Below are positions 1-9,372 of a stretch of DNA of 29,775 bases, piece after piece (position 1 is the first letter of the stretch; every line of letters begins with the position of its first letter). A program made the translations under genes and the position numbers. Below the pieces are notes generated by a model. It saw only the letters and a list, made by a program, of their open reading frames with translations. It was not told the origin of the DNA and did not search any database. Where the stretch lies: the NCBI GenBank assembly GCA_019649035.1, contig BMAT01007879.1:2344-32118 (forward strand), given 5' to 3'. The DNA is from Elysia marginata. Lineage: Eukaryota; Mollusca; Gastropoda; Plakobranchidae.

Positions 1-489
1 TGAATAGTCTTTTTTATAATATAAGGTAGACCTAGGCCCATAAACATATATAAATATTTGAATAGAACAATGAACGCAATTTCCATTGTGCGTGTAGGCC
101 TATAATACTGCCTAAGTAGATCTAGTTGGAATATGAAAATAAATAAATTGCAGACACTACGAGATAGCCTACAAGTTCAATTTAGTCTTGGAAAAATGAA
201 CGAAAGTTTTTCGAGCAATAACACACAATATGACATTGGTTCGCTTCTATCGCCGAATCTAGCTAGTTCTAGATCTAGATTCTAGATCTTATGCAGGAGC
301 TTCAAGTGATTGAATGCGCACATTAAAAAACTGGATATGCGACTTGTTTCCACAGTTATGAGATAGGCTACGAACTTGAATGAGTTAGATTAATAAATTT
401 ACTAGTTTTCTATTTAAAAGCAAAGCGCATTAATGAAGAAATAAAAATAAAACAACATATTCATGCTGTTTAAAGGAAAGTAACAGGCT
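1..489. other. AT-rich intergenic, no gene seen
   Basis: No coding signal was found on either strand. The stretch contains one TAGGCCTA palindrome (95-102) and a cluster of overlapping TCTAGA/AGATCT palindromes at about 259-290. A similar TCTAGA-rich patch recurs near 12780-12870, so this is probably a genome-wide sequence habit rather than a site. Confidence 0.5.
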
Positions 490-660
490 GGGGCGCGCGA
501 TCCAATGGATTTAACTTTATGTTTCTTTTGTCTCCTAAGTGCCTTCACCTCCGCTTCCGGGATCAAAGTTACGCAGGCAGGGAGTTCTACCTCGCTATCC
601 GAGCCTGCGCAGTGAAGTCACACAAAGCTGTGATCGCTAACATAGCGTTAGCCCATCTAG
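490..660. promoter_or_regulatory. CpG-rich patch with ETS-like and NRF1-like motifs, candidate promoter
   Basis: This ~170-bp island is much richer in G+C and CpG than its surroundings. It contains CCGCTTCCGG (551-560), whose reverse complement is a good ETS/GABP core, and GCCTGCGCAG (603-612), which resembles half of an NRF1 site. A short inverted repeat, GCTAAC...GTTAGC, lies near 636-652. Such motif pairs mark CpG-type promoters of broadly expressed animal genes. The nearest gene on the + strand is the broken family at 2087, so this could have been its promoter. The assignment is inference; no transcription start is visible. Confidence 0.3.
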
Positions 661-787
661 CTAACTATAGAATATCACTGCTTTTCAGCTCTTAAGTTGC
701 TATAATAAAAAAGAAAAGATTCTTTGTATCTGGGAATAAATTGATCCAATAATGGTGCTCTGGTAGTTATGGCTTCCATGAAAAAAT

Positions 788-1540
788 GTTATTTGTGGCA
801 AGATGTTTGGGAGTGACACAGCTGTTTCATATCACAATGCAGAATGCTTTTAAAAAAGCTGTCACAGATAACACTTGAAATTTCAAGTAAAAAAATCTGT
901 AATTTTATTTCTAGAATTGATTTTGCTGTATATTCTATCTTTTAATTTTTAATTTCTAGTAAGTCATTTTAAAAATAGTAGCTCCCCATGACTTCTTCAA
1001 GTTTTTGTTAACAATAACATACCAAATGGTGTTATTTGCTACAGAATGTTTTGGGTGATGCAATTGTTTTGTGTCACACTGTTGCAAATAACACTGAAGT
1101 TGTTAATTGTTTATTTCCATGGCTCTAGAATTGCCTTTCAATAGATAGATCGTTTTCATGAAAGTAATTTATTTGAAATGATTAACAAAAAAAAAATACT
1201 TTCTATCTGGGTCATCTTGTTGGAATCCATATTGGTGTTAACTGTTATTTACTACAAAATAAACAAGAAGGGTGATACACCTCTTTTGGGTCACGGTGCT
1301 GAAGCGTCACAAATAATACTTGAATCTTTTAGTTCTATAAGTCTAAGTCTCCAAAATGCTGTTTGACTGTAATTTACTCTCTTGAAAGAAGTTTGTTAAA
1401 TGCATTGTGGATTTCCGTTTTGATTATCAGTAAACCCTTTATAATTCCTACTAATAATGGTGTTACATGTATTTGCTATTGCGTAGATTGAATTGATTTT
1501 GATTTTGTTCACAAGAGTGAAGTTTTTGCAAATAACTTTT
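788..1540. repeat. Four diverged ~220-bp tandem hairpin repeats
   Basis: A motif like GTTATTTG recurs at 788, 1031, 1244 and, more diverged, 1462. A partner like CAAATAACAC recurs at about 866, 1086, 1311 and 1530, giving a period of 213-243 bp. In unit 2 the two form a perfect 11-bp inverted repeat (1029-1039 with 1084-1094). Unit 1 has the same arms with one mismatch. GTGTCAC-like sequence lies between the arms. Each unit could fold as a stem of about 65 bases. The 62-codon frame at 1178-1366 lies inside this array and is not treated as a gene. Confidence 0.6.
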
Positions 1541-2086
1541 ATTTTGAAGCTTGTTCTTTTTAAAACAAAACAATAAATCTGTTATAGTTTTAAATTAACC
1601 TAAAAGTTAGAAAGCTCTGATTAAAATTAGCTTTATTTGATGCAAAACTATAGTATTGGGGTGATGCCAAAAATTTTCATAGGGCCAGCTTTTTTATTTT
1701 TTTTTTCATTGATTTGTGGATTGTGTAAGAGATTAAAGTCATCATTTATAATAGATCTATTTACACGTATGGTATATAAAACGTGCTTGTAAACCTATAA
1801 TTTTAAAACAATATCAAATACTACGGACAACACGGTAGGCCTATCGGTAGTTGAATGGCTGAACCCATTTGCAGATGTTCTTATTATAATATGTTTGGAG
1901 TTGTGGATTTAAACCTCCTACTGTTTGGTGTAATTTTGTTTTATTCTGTATACTAAACAGTCTAAAGCAAAAACTCAACGCTTTTGACTACAAATGGTTA
2001 AAACAATGGAAGTAAAGGAGTATTTCATTAAATCTATGTTTGTGTCACGCTGATAGTCTGTCTTTGTTTCAACTCTTTCCTGTCAG
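1541..2086. other. AT-rich upstream or intron sequence ending in a splice acceptor
   Basis: No coding signal is visible. The stretch contains TAGGCCTA at 1836-1843. It ends in a pyrimidine-rich tract and CAG (acceptor AG at 2085-2086) in front of the first recognisable exon, so it is probably intron. The exon or exons 5' of it, including the initiator codon, were not identified. Confidence 0.35.
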
Positions 2087-2309
2087 GTTTGAGGCCAAAG
2101 TTGCCTCAAAAACGAGTAAAGCCCTCTGCAAAGACAAATGCAGAGAAATGCCGAGACTATCGAGCTAGGTTAAAAGCAGAAGACCCAGAAAAAGATGAAG
2201 AAAGGAGGCGTAAAAATCATGCAAATGCCAAGAAATGGCAAAATAGCTTGGGTCCTGAAGAAAAAGAAAGACAAAAGGAACTTTCTAGACAACGGCAACA
2301 AAAGAGAAG
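2087..2309 (+). CDS. Internal exon of a basic, helical, unnamed metazoan protein (first surviving exon)
   Basis: This 223-nt exon is bounded by an acceptor (pyrimidine tract plus CAG, AG at 2085-2086) and a donor AAG|GTAGGC at 2309/2310. It reads in one frame from 2089 and encodes about 73 residues rich in Arg, Lys and Glu. The repeated motif pattern is EKCRDYRARLK...DPEKDEERRRK...AKKW, which should form a long charged helix and looks nucleic-acid binding or nuclear. From memory it matches the N-terminal basic region of an uncharacterised family that recurs in mollusc and cnidarian gene predictions; I cannot name the family. The exon starts in codon phase with two bases of a split codon (2087-2088), so an upstream exon with the true start is expected. 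No in-frame ATG is needed or seen at the boundary. The downstream part of the same gene is broken, so this exon is probably a relic although intact itself. Confidence 0.5.
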
Positions 2310-3135
2310 GTAGGCCTTTTTCTTTTATAACATCTTATTGTACTAATTATTAAAGTATTATGCAATCATTGGGTCTTTTGGGAAAAGGCATTGACAAAAA
2401 AAAATTTTAGCCTTCCAAGTTCTCTTTAGACATTAACCCTTTTTTAAAATATTTGACCTGGGTATTGAGTTGCCCAATAAACTAGGTGGACATTATGATT
2501 CAGACTTCAATAGAGACCTACAAACTTTACCAGTTTTCAACCCATAAAGACATTCCTTTCAAGAGGTCTATAACAGTAATACTTAAACGTTGCAGCTATG
2601 GTAGGCCTATATTTTATTAATTTGGGGCTCAAAGTCTATCATACGACATACTTGTGATAAAATTAGAACATAAACTTGCGGTTTTAACATTTTTTCTTGG
2701 CCCTATTTGTTTGGACTCTTTTGAAAAAAAATTTGTTGCATTTACGACAATTTTTACTTTTAGGGTTTATCCTTTCAATAATTTCTAGATTATACTCTAT
2801 ATTAATTTATTGCATCATGATTAGTGACTATCTTTGCGTGTTATCAATCAAGGCACTTCACCATGATGCACTTAAAACTGTTGTGAGGTCACATTTATAT
2901 CTCCATCTCAGTCAACGGCATAAAAATGGGTTGCTTTCAAGCTGTATCAATATAATACAAGTAGGCCTATAACTTTTAACCCACTTTATTAATATTATCA
3001 TCATGAGATTAGTAGTCAATACTTCATGGCTTTATCTTTTTTTAATTTGTTGTTCTCAAAATTGGCCCATGACACACTATTAAATCTGACCTGTTCTTAT
3101 GGGGGTTATAAATTGTGTATTTTTTCTACTTTTAG
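2310..3135 (+). other. Inferred phase-matched intron (826 bp)
   Basis: The donor GTAGGC at 2310 and the acceptor TACTTTTAG ending at 3135 follow the GT-AG rule. The upstream exon ends with two bases (AG) and the downstream exon begins with A, which restores an Arg codon and keeps both reading frames open. The intron is AT-rich and contains TAGGCCTA twice (2602-2609, 2962-2969). The frame at 2697-2972 inside it is not convincing. Confidence 0.5.
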
Positions 3136-3466
3136 ACAAAAACTCAGAGAGATAAAAAAGGACAGTCCATTTCCAAGTGCCAAATCTAAGCCAAGAGCAC
3201 AGTCAACCCCAACACGATCTGCAGCCAAATTGATGGTGGTGAAGGCTGGCCATAAAAGGGAGCAAGCCCGTATTCGGCAGGCCAGACGGAGAGAGAAAAT
3301 CAGAGCAAATCCGCAAAAACATAGTAGGGAAAAAGAAAAGAGGAGAAAGACATATCAGGATAAAAAGATGTTCAAGCGCTTGCTAATTGAAAAAGAGAAA
3401 GAATCAGAGAAGGACCCAGGAGAAGGCATTAAAGAAGAAATAGGGTTGTTTTTATCAGATTATTGA
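3136..3466 (+). CDS. Second exon, basic/helical segment of the same unnamed protein; stops early
   Basis: The frame continues from the 2087-2309 exon through a split Arg codon. It encodes about 109 residues: a Pro/Ser-rich linker, then a strongly basic stretch with the order KREQARIRQARRREK, a REKEKRRK helix, and an acidic end, before TGA at 3464-3466. The charge pattern and position match the lysine/arginine-rich N-terminal third of the family. The related sequence continues 3' in other frames, so the stop at 3466 is taken as a disabling mutation and not the natural terminus. Residues encoded from 3026 to 3135 lie before the acceptor and are not counted. An alternative is that this is a genuine short protein of about 180 residues; I consider that less likely because conserved blocks follow directly. 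Confidence 0.45.
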
Positions 3467-4920
3467 TGAGGTTGAGAGTGGCATTAATCAAGTTGGAATT
3501 TTTTAAAAACATCATAGCCAGAGAAGATATGAACCAAACCAAATGGTCTTATGTCAGGATGAAAATGAGATCAGACATTACCCAATTCCCCATATTCCTA
3601 AGTAAATTATCTGTAGACATACCCTACATGAAGTCAGGGCGTAAACCAAAGAAGATCCTCACAAAGACCATGTATTAATAATTTTTAGACTTTTAGTAGC
3701 AACACCTTGGAACTACAGTGTCCTTGTCCACTTTTAAGAGAAAGCGACCAAGTAGTATCCTTCGTCAATTCACTCAAATTTGTTCAATGCTTATATGCGA
3801 AAAATATGTAAACATTATGCTTTTAATGGAGGCGCTTAATGTTTTTCTCAAGACAGAAACAAGAAATTGGAGAGCCAACAATGAGTTGTAAAATTAGTAA
3901 TGCAGGTGAGTTAGTGAAGAAAACAATGTGTGAAGATGTAAGGAGAGAGTGTATTGATAGAAAGTGTGAGTTATGTGGGGTGTCAAAGTTAGTGGAGACA
4001 GTCAAGAAGGCAGCAGGCCATAGAATAGAGAGTAAAGTAGATGGGAAGTGATGGGAGAAAACCGATGTTAGTTCTGAAGGCTTGGTCACTAAAACAGACA
4101 GTATTAGGTACATCATCAGTGTTTTAGAAAGTTATTTTTTTCTCTGGGCAAGCATATTTATACTGCTCACTGGCACAGAAAGCAATACCAACATCTCCAA
4201 GAAAATCTAGTGGAGGGTCACTGTCTAATGACAGCTAATATGCAGAGAATTATCTCTGTAAATTTTAAAATGAAGTCCCACTGGTCGTACAGACAAGTTT
4301 CTCTACATCTTTGTGTTCTTTTTTTTATCTGTGTAACAAGCAATAGTGCAAGAAAGTTGTTACTCATTACCTTTTGTTCCTCAAATGACCTTCAGCATGA
4401 CTCATTCTTCACCAGCCTTGTTTTTGATATAGTGTCTTCCTTTGCTGAGTCTAATCTAATGGTATTTTACTGCTCCATATTTTCAGCGACGGTTGTTCAA
4501 GTCAGTATAAAAATCGTTTGCCATTCTTCCATCTCACTCAGTTGCAGGCTGACCATCCCAAAGTAAAGATAAATGCCATTTTTTTGGTGCTGGACATAGG
4601 AAGCTCTTTGTTTGATTCGGCAGGGGGCACCATAAAACTAAAAGAAAGTATGCATCCAAGGCAGTGGCAAGTGGCAAAATTTCCATCCAGAGTATCCAAG
4701 AAACTTGATGAGTTTTGTGTGAGGAGTCTTTCTATTTTGTCTTTCTAGTCAGTGAGATCACGTCGTCTGCAGTTTTGAACTTAAGACTGATTGAGTCAAA
4801 CGCCATGGCATTTTAGTTGACAACTTGAAGTGTGTTAAAGGCATGATTGTGTCGTTCCATCTGGAAGTGAGGGCAGTTCAGGTGTAGCCTACAGTTTTTG
4901 TTTTGCACATGTCTTTTGTG
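3463..4920 (+). pseudogene. Broken 3' half of the unnamed family, with RNase-H/DDE-like motif order
   Basis: Family-like blocks appear in changing frames. A GRKPKKILTKT block ends about 3678. A VSLSTFKRKRP block passes into a CEKYVNIMLLMEAL block (about 3705-3880). A Cys-rich block, ECIDRKCELCG, lies near 3950-3980. AENYLCKF (4242-4265) is followed at once by an in-frame TAA. HWSYRQVSLH begins at 4279 in another frame, and SNDLQHD lies at 4381-4401. FSDGCSSQYKN starts at 4482, with its Asp codon at 4488-4490, and runs into FDSAGGTIKLKE near 4611-4645. The order acidic-ENY, SDG, (H)GK...D..GG suggests an RNase-H-like DDE/D fold, as in transposases or proteins derived from them; this is inference, and the usual Asp before ENY is not preserved here. 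At least five frame changes and several stops make it non-functional. A weaker tail resembling VVPSGSEG lies near 4850-4885. Confidence 0.5.
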
Positions 4921-5171
4921 TTTAGTTGGTTAAGAGGATGAGTGTGAGAACATGGAAATCAATTTGTTTGGAAAAACAAGAGTGTGTTCAAACATCCTTC
5001 ATGTGGAACATCCAAAAAATTTCTTGTCTGCTTTCCTCCTTGAAAGAGTTTACCCAGGAAGCCTGCTATATGTTCAAGTTTTGGTTATGTTGCTAGCGTT
5101 CCACAAGAGAACCATAATTCTATCAGTGATGACAGTCTTTTGGCTCATTTTGACTCTGTTGTCCTCCAGAT

Positions 5172-5930
5172 AATCACGTTGCTATGAATGATAGAGACAG
5201 CTTTTTTGAAAAGGTCTATGCAGATAAAGTGTCAGTGTGTGATTCTTCAAAAGCTGTGCAAGCTATAGCTTAAGTTGAAGCCTTTGTTGCAGAAGCTTCC
5301 ACTTCCTGAGACTACTACAACAAAAACAGTAATTGAGGTAAATGGGTGTATTGACCAGGTAGCCCAAGCCTTGATGCCAGAGGAATTCAGGATTGGTCCT
5401 GTTTTGATAAAAAGTGTTGGTACTAACTGTGTACCTAGAGCATTAGCCTTGCGGTGTTTGGTACAGAAGATTCTCATTTTGAGGTCAGGTGTAGAATTTG
5501 TTCTTGAGCTGGCTGAACATGTTCAAGACTTTGTCAATTCTTTTCATGATTCTTTGTCTCCGGTTGTATGCGAGACTTCAAAACACTATTCTGACAGTGT
5601 CTATGATACTGTTGTATTGGAGCTGTTGGAGGTCAAATCTCTTGTACCTTTATGGGAGTCTGGCAACTTATGGCAGCAGCAGATGTGTTTGGTGCAAAGG
5701 TAACTTCAGTCTACCCTGATAAAGGTATTCCTTGTCAAAGGAATTTTTTTAATCGAATGCTGGAGTCCAGAGTAGAGAGATCCTCTTCTACCATTGACTG
5801 TTCTATGGTCTTCTTCAAGACACTTGCCAGACTCATACTGGACTGCGAACCATGTACCAGTTGTGCTGATCCTTCTTATCTCTCAAAGATGTCTCAGTAG
5901 AAGTTGAGTAGTGATTTACAATCATCACTG
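5172..5930 (+). pseudogene. Broken OTU-like cysteine-protease relative
   Basis: OTU proteases remove ubiquitin using a Cys in a DGNC motif and a C-terminal His. Here a GTNCVPRALAL segment carries the candidate Cys codon at 5428-5430; the usual Asp of DGNC is not present. The next block, FGTEDSHFEVR (about 5457-5489), is in a different frame, and the following VEFVLELAEHVQDFVN returns to the first. MGVWQLMAAADVFGAKV...SVYP lies in another frame from 5652. The probable His block, WTANHVPVVL (His at 5851-5853), is back in the Cys frame after another shift. This order of blocks matches an OTU-like family I remember from invertebrate gene predictions. An acidic lead-in (NDRDSFFEKVYADK) lies at 5187-5228, followed by an in-frame stop. 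Because the frames change between conserved blocks, no single open frame spans Cys to His, and the copy is judged a pseudogene. It follows the previous broken gene on the same strand by about 250 bp and may have been part of the same unit. Confidence 0.45.
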
Positions 5931-7282
5931 GATTGCCAAATAAATTAAATATACTCTTTCGATTGCTTGTTGATTTCTAAACTTTGTTTTGGATTTTATA
6001 TTCTAGTCATTGTCTAATATAAATTTATAAACTTGATATAATCAGGATACGGTACTCATCAACAATTTTTGACGTAGCAAATAGATACTTAGTGTGTTTC
6101 AATTTATTTACTAGTTTTTACAAACTGAAATCCGTATCGCATGCAGCTGAAACAGTAGGTATTATTTAGAATTCGGCTTTGAGTTTTTTTCAATACTATT
6201 ACCAATTCATGTTCTGGGTAGAACTTTATGGTTTTTTAAAAGTTCTTAAAACGTAAAACTGCAGGCATCCATATTACATGAATTGTTGGGACTAGAATGG
6301 CAATGTATATGCGCTAGATCTAGAGAGAAAGAAAGAGAGGTGGATTTTTTCAAATTTTACGTTGTCAAAACATTCAGCTTAGCTTATTTAATGCTCGAAT
6401 TATCAATTTGTAATTTGGATATTGTACATGTATTATGATTTTGACATTATTTACGCTTATGTATTGTACATGTACATGTATTAAAAATTTGCATCTTGTG
6501 TATAGTTATAAGCCTACTGTACATTGTATCAATGTAAGGTGAGAACTTTCATTTAAAAAACGAATGATGAAAGATTTGTACAGCATTTTCATGCTTGTTC
6601 ACTTGATCTCAATGTACTTTTGTTTTGAATAATTTTCAAGTTTTACTAAATAAATTTCTTTTTATTGAATTGCCATAGGTATGTTATTAATAACATTTAG
6701 TAGGTCTAAACCGTTTGTCGTTTTTTTTTTGTTGTAATATTTAAACTTCACTTTTAAAAAATTGTGTCATTACATGTCTATTTTGTGTCACATAAGATGG
6801 AGTCACAAATAACACCATATACATGTATCACCAATCGTAGAACATAAAGTGTTGTTTTTATGCAACTCATCTCATCATGCTCTTGTCTAATACTAGTGTA
6901 CAGATTATCTTTGATTTTAAATATTAGCTTCTGATAAATAACCATTCTTGTTGTCTGTAGAAAAGCTCCTTTTATTCAGTTCCTTTTTTAAAAATTTTAT
7001 GAACAAAATTGTTTCTTTTTCGACTTAGTGGTCGAGGTCCTGTAAAGTTGTTTTTTCATGTCGTTAGTTTGGTACTGGAATATTTCTATGTTGCTTCTGT
7101 TATCTTATCTTTGAAATATATCCTCCACTTAAAAAGAAAAAAAAAAGATCTCTTCTTATTCTTCCAAGATCTCAAATAAGTGTAGTCCGATTTATCAAGT
7201 AGACTCTTGGTCTCAATTATTTACAAACGGAAAAAAAAACTACATGTACTTAATTCTTGTTATTTCCTCCCCTTTTTTCTAG
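5931..7282. other. AT-rich stretch, no gene seen; repeat motif relic
   Basis: No coding signal is visible. The stretch contains TGTACATGTACATGTA at 6465-6480. It also has an inverted copy of the hairpin-repeat motif, CAAATAACACCAT, at 6806-6818. It ends in a long pyrimidine tract and CTAG (AG at 7281-7282), which would be a good splice acceptor for the block that follows. Confidence 0.4.
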
Positions 7283-8250
7283 GGCTTTTTCCGGCAGTTT
7301 TAGTGTAAAGGTCACTGCACTAGTATAGCAAAAGCTGCTGTAAATGTAATACATGTATGTTGATTTTCATGTATATATTTGTTGCACAGTGCCTTAAAAA
7401 TGGAGTTCTGATGCAAGTGAGCTCATTGATCCTTCATATCAGTGTGTATTTGGAGAAGTCTTTATGATTAGTGATATCCCATTTACTCCCTCTCTCAATG
7501 CCTTTATTGAAGCCGCAAATCACTCTCTGCTTCAGAAGTGTTTGATATATACATGTATATAGCTGAAGAGTTTTTGCAAGTGACTGAGAGACAGCATATG
7601 ATTTCTTGTCTGGTTCTTTTGCAAGGTTTGATACCAGTAGTGTCTCAAAACAGCTGAGCCGCTATCCTTTTCCAAACTTAGTGGGTGAAAGTGCATTTGA
7701 GGATTTGGACCTTGACCTAAGGCGAAAACCAAACAGATAAATGTTAAACTGCTCTGCTACCCATGCCTTTCACAGAAATAAAACTTCTCAATAATTTGCT
7801 GCGAAAACAAAATCTAGTCGAGCTAAGGTGCTTGCTATCGGCAGAAAACAAGGTACATGTAAATTTTTATCAAAACAATCTGCAGATGAAGAGAAAGCCA
7901 TGAAGAACTGGGTACTAGAGAAGATGGTTCAAAACCAAGAGATGAAAATTCAACCCAATGAAAGAGATAGGCGTGAGTGCTGATATTTTGAAGAGAGTAA
8001 GAAAGTACGGTGGACCTTGTCGTACTGTTTATGATGTGGAAAGGTTGGAAAAAATATTGCTTGCTCAGGAAAAGAAGATGTCTGCAATAAAAGAAGCCTT
8101 TAAAGATGAACTAAGGTACCTCAGATCTGTATAACTTGTAACAAATTCGACTTTGAAAAGCAATCATGAAGATTTGATAGAGAGAGTAAAGTCATTTTTG
8201 AGGTCGGTTCATTTACAAAAGTTGACTGCTGATACTGATTTATTTATAAT
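7283..8250 (+). pseudogene. Basic, helical C-terminal-like remnant of a decayed gene
   Basis: Three coding-like blocks are visible on the + strand. Block 1 (7398-7561) contains SELIDPSYQCVFGEVF and ends in TAG. Block 2 (from about 7798) contains KTKSSRAKV and DEEKAMKNWVLEKM and runs into TGA at 7980. Block 3 (7961-8134, another frame) contains VSADILKRVRKYGGP and LRYLRSV, then TAA at 8132-8134. The same frame continues after that stop with HEDLIERVKSFL. The R-(K/x)-(Y/C)GGP...V segment resembles, from memory, the C-terminal end of uncharacterised proteins found with OTU-like or transposase-like neighbours. A strong acceptor precedes it at 7282, so it could be the last exon of the OTU-like gene. 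Stops and a frame change between blocks 2 and 3 show that it is not intact. Confidence 0.35.
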
Positions 8251-8864
8251 GTTGTTACTGAATATTTATATAAACCACATAAGTATTATTATCACTGGCA
8301 CTATTAGTAGAACATAAAGTATATCTCATTTAGCCTGCATGTTGTTTAGATTTGACCAATTACAATGTACTGGAGGGCATCAATTTTTATGGGATAACTC
8401 TCTTTTCCTATTCCGCCGTCCAGAGCACAATTTTATTTATTATGTTTATAATTATAGTTGTAATAATTTTATGATCATAACTGGTTTGACCATGTTTTTT
8501 CTTTGTTTTCCATTATGAATTGAAGTAATATGTTTAGACATTTTATAGATCAAGGCCACATTTTTTTATATTATAAAAATACATCTACATGGTTTGTTGC
8601 TAAATCTCCAGATGTGGGAAAAATGCTTTTTTTATGTAATTGGTGCATAAAGAAACAGAAGTATTCAATGAATTCGCAATAAATATAATTATGTAAAGCC
8701 AATTCTATTGCTTATTTCTAAAGAGCTTGTTTTTCTGTAAATTTTGATACCAAACTTGTTATCATTAACATTACTTTGATATGCAGTGTATGTATGTGTC
8801 ATAATTTTTTGTAATGGCGCAAAACTCTCAGTTTTTACCCATTTTTGAAAAACGTAAAAACCAT
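8251..8864. other. AT-rich intergenic, no gene seen
   Basis: No supported coding sequence. A short hairpin, GTTTTTAC...GTAAAAAC, lies at about 8831-8861, just outside the foldback element that follows. Confidence 0.4.
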
Positions 8865-9134
8865 GCGGAAGCCACACTTTGGAGTTTGAAGCTCAATAAT
8901 AAAAAAGTTACCATTTCATTGTTTAAAAAAAAATTGAGTAACATTTTAACATAATTTTGCCTTAGTTTAAGTCATGACATTTTCAGTACCTGGAAACGCT
9001 AATTTTTCAAATTAGCACCAAGCAAAATCAGCTTTGCATCACTGTTGCGAAATTTCAATCTCTGAGCCTAATATTTTTGTCAATTTAAAATTACCATAAC
9101 TTTTTTTTTAATTGAGTATCAAAGTGTGGCTTCC
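8865..9134. mobile_element. Foldback/MITE-like element with terminal inverted repeats
   Basis: CGGAAGCCACACTTTG at 8865-8880 is repeated exactly in inverse orientation at 9119-9134. The similarity continues inward, with gaps, through CTCAAT...AAAAAAGTTA on both arms for about 45 bp. Near the middle a perfect 8-bp hairpin, GCTAATTT/AAATTAGC with a 3-base loop, occupies 8998-9016. The element is about 270 bp, AT-rich and non-coding, as expected for a non-autonomous foldback or MITE. No clear target-site duplication was found at the edges, so the exact ends are uncertain. Confidence 0.55.
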
Positions 9135-9213
9135 GTGTAGTCGTAAGGTACCCAATTATGTGGTTTGCCAAGACCTACACAAATAACACAAAATTGTATA
9201 ACTTCAGGGTATA

Positions 9214-9372
9214 TATTAAAAAATGGGTTTTGGGTGCCTAATTCAGCATCAATCATGCAGGTTGGTGGCCAGCCATATCAGTCAGCATTAAGTGGGTAGG
9301 TGGCCAAGTTAGAAATATTCACTTTACCAATTCCTATCAGTCAGCATTAAGCGGACAAGTTAGAGAATTATA
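9214..9372 (+). repeat. Short minisatellite, 59-bp period, two to three copies
   Basis: TATCAGTCAGCATTAAG occurs exactly at 9276-9292 and again at 9335-9351, followed in each case by CAAGTTAGA. A third, more diverged copy (TCAGCATCAATCATGCAGG...GTGGCCA) precedes them. The function is unknown. Confidence 0.5.

Noticed and set aside
1178..1366. 62-codon + frame with an N-terminal hydrophobic segment
   Set aside because: It sits wholly inside the ~220-bp repeat array and has no independent support.
3823..4116. 97-codon minus frame
   Set aside because: It is the complement of the broken family blocks on the + strand, which show the recognisable motifs.
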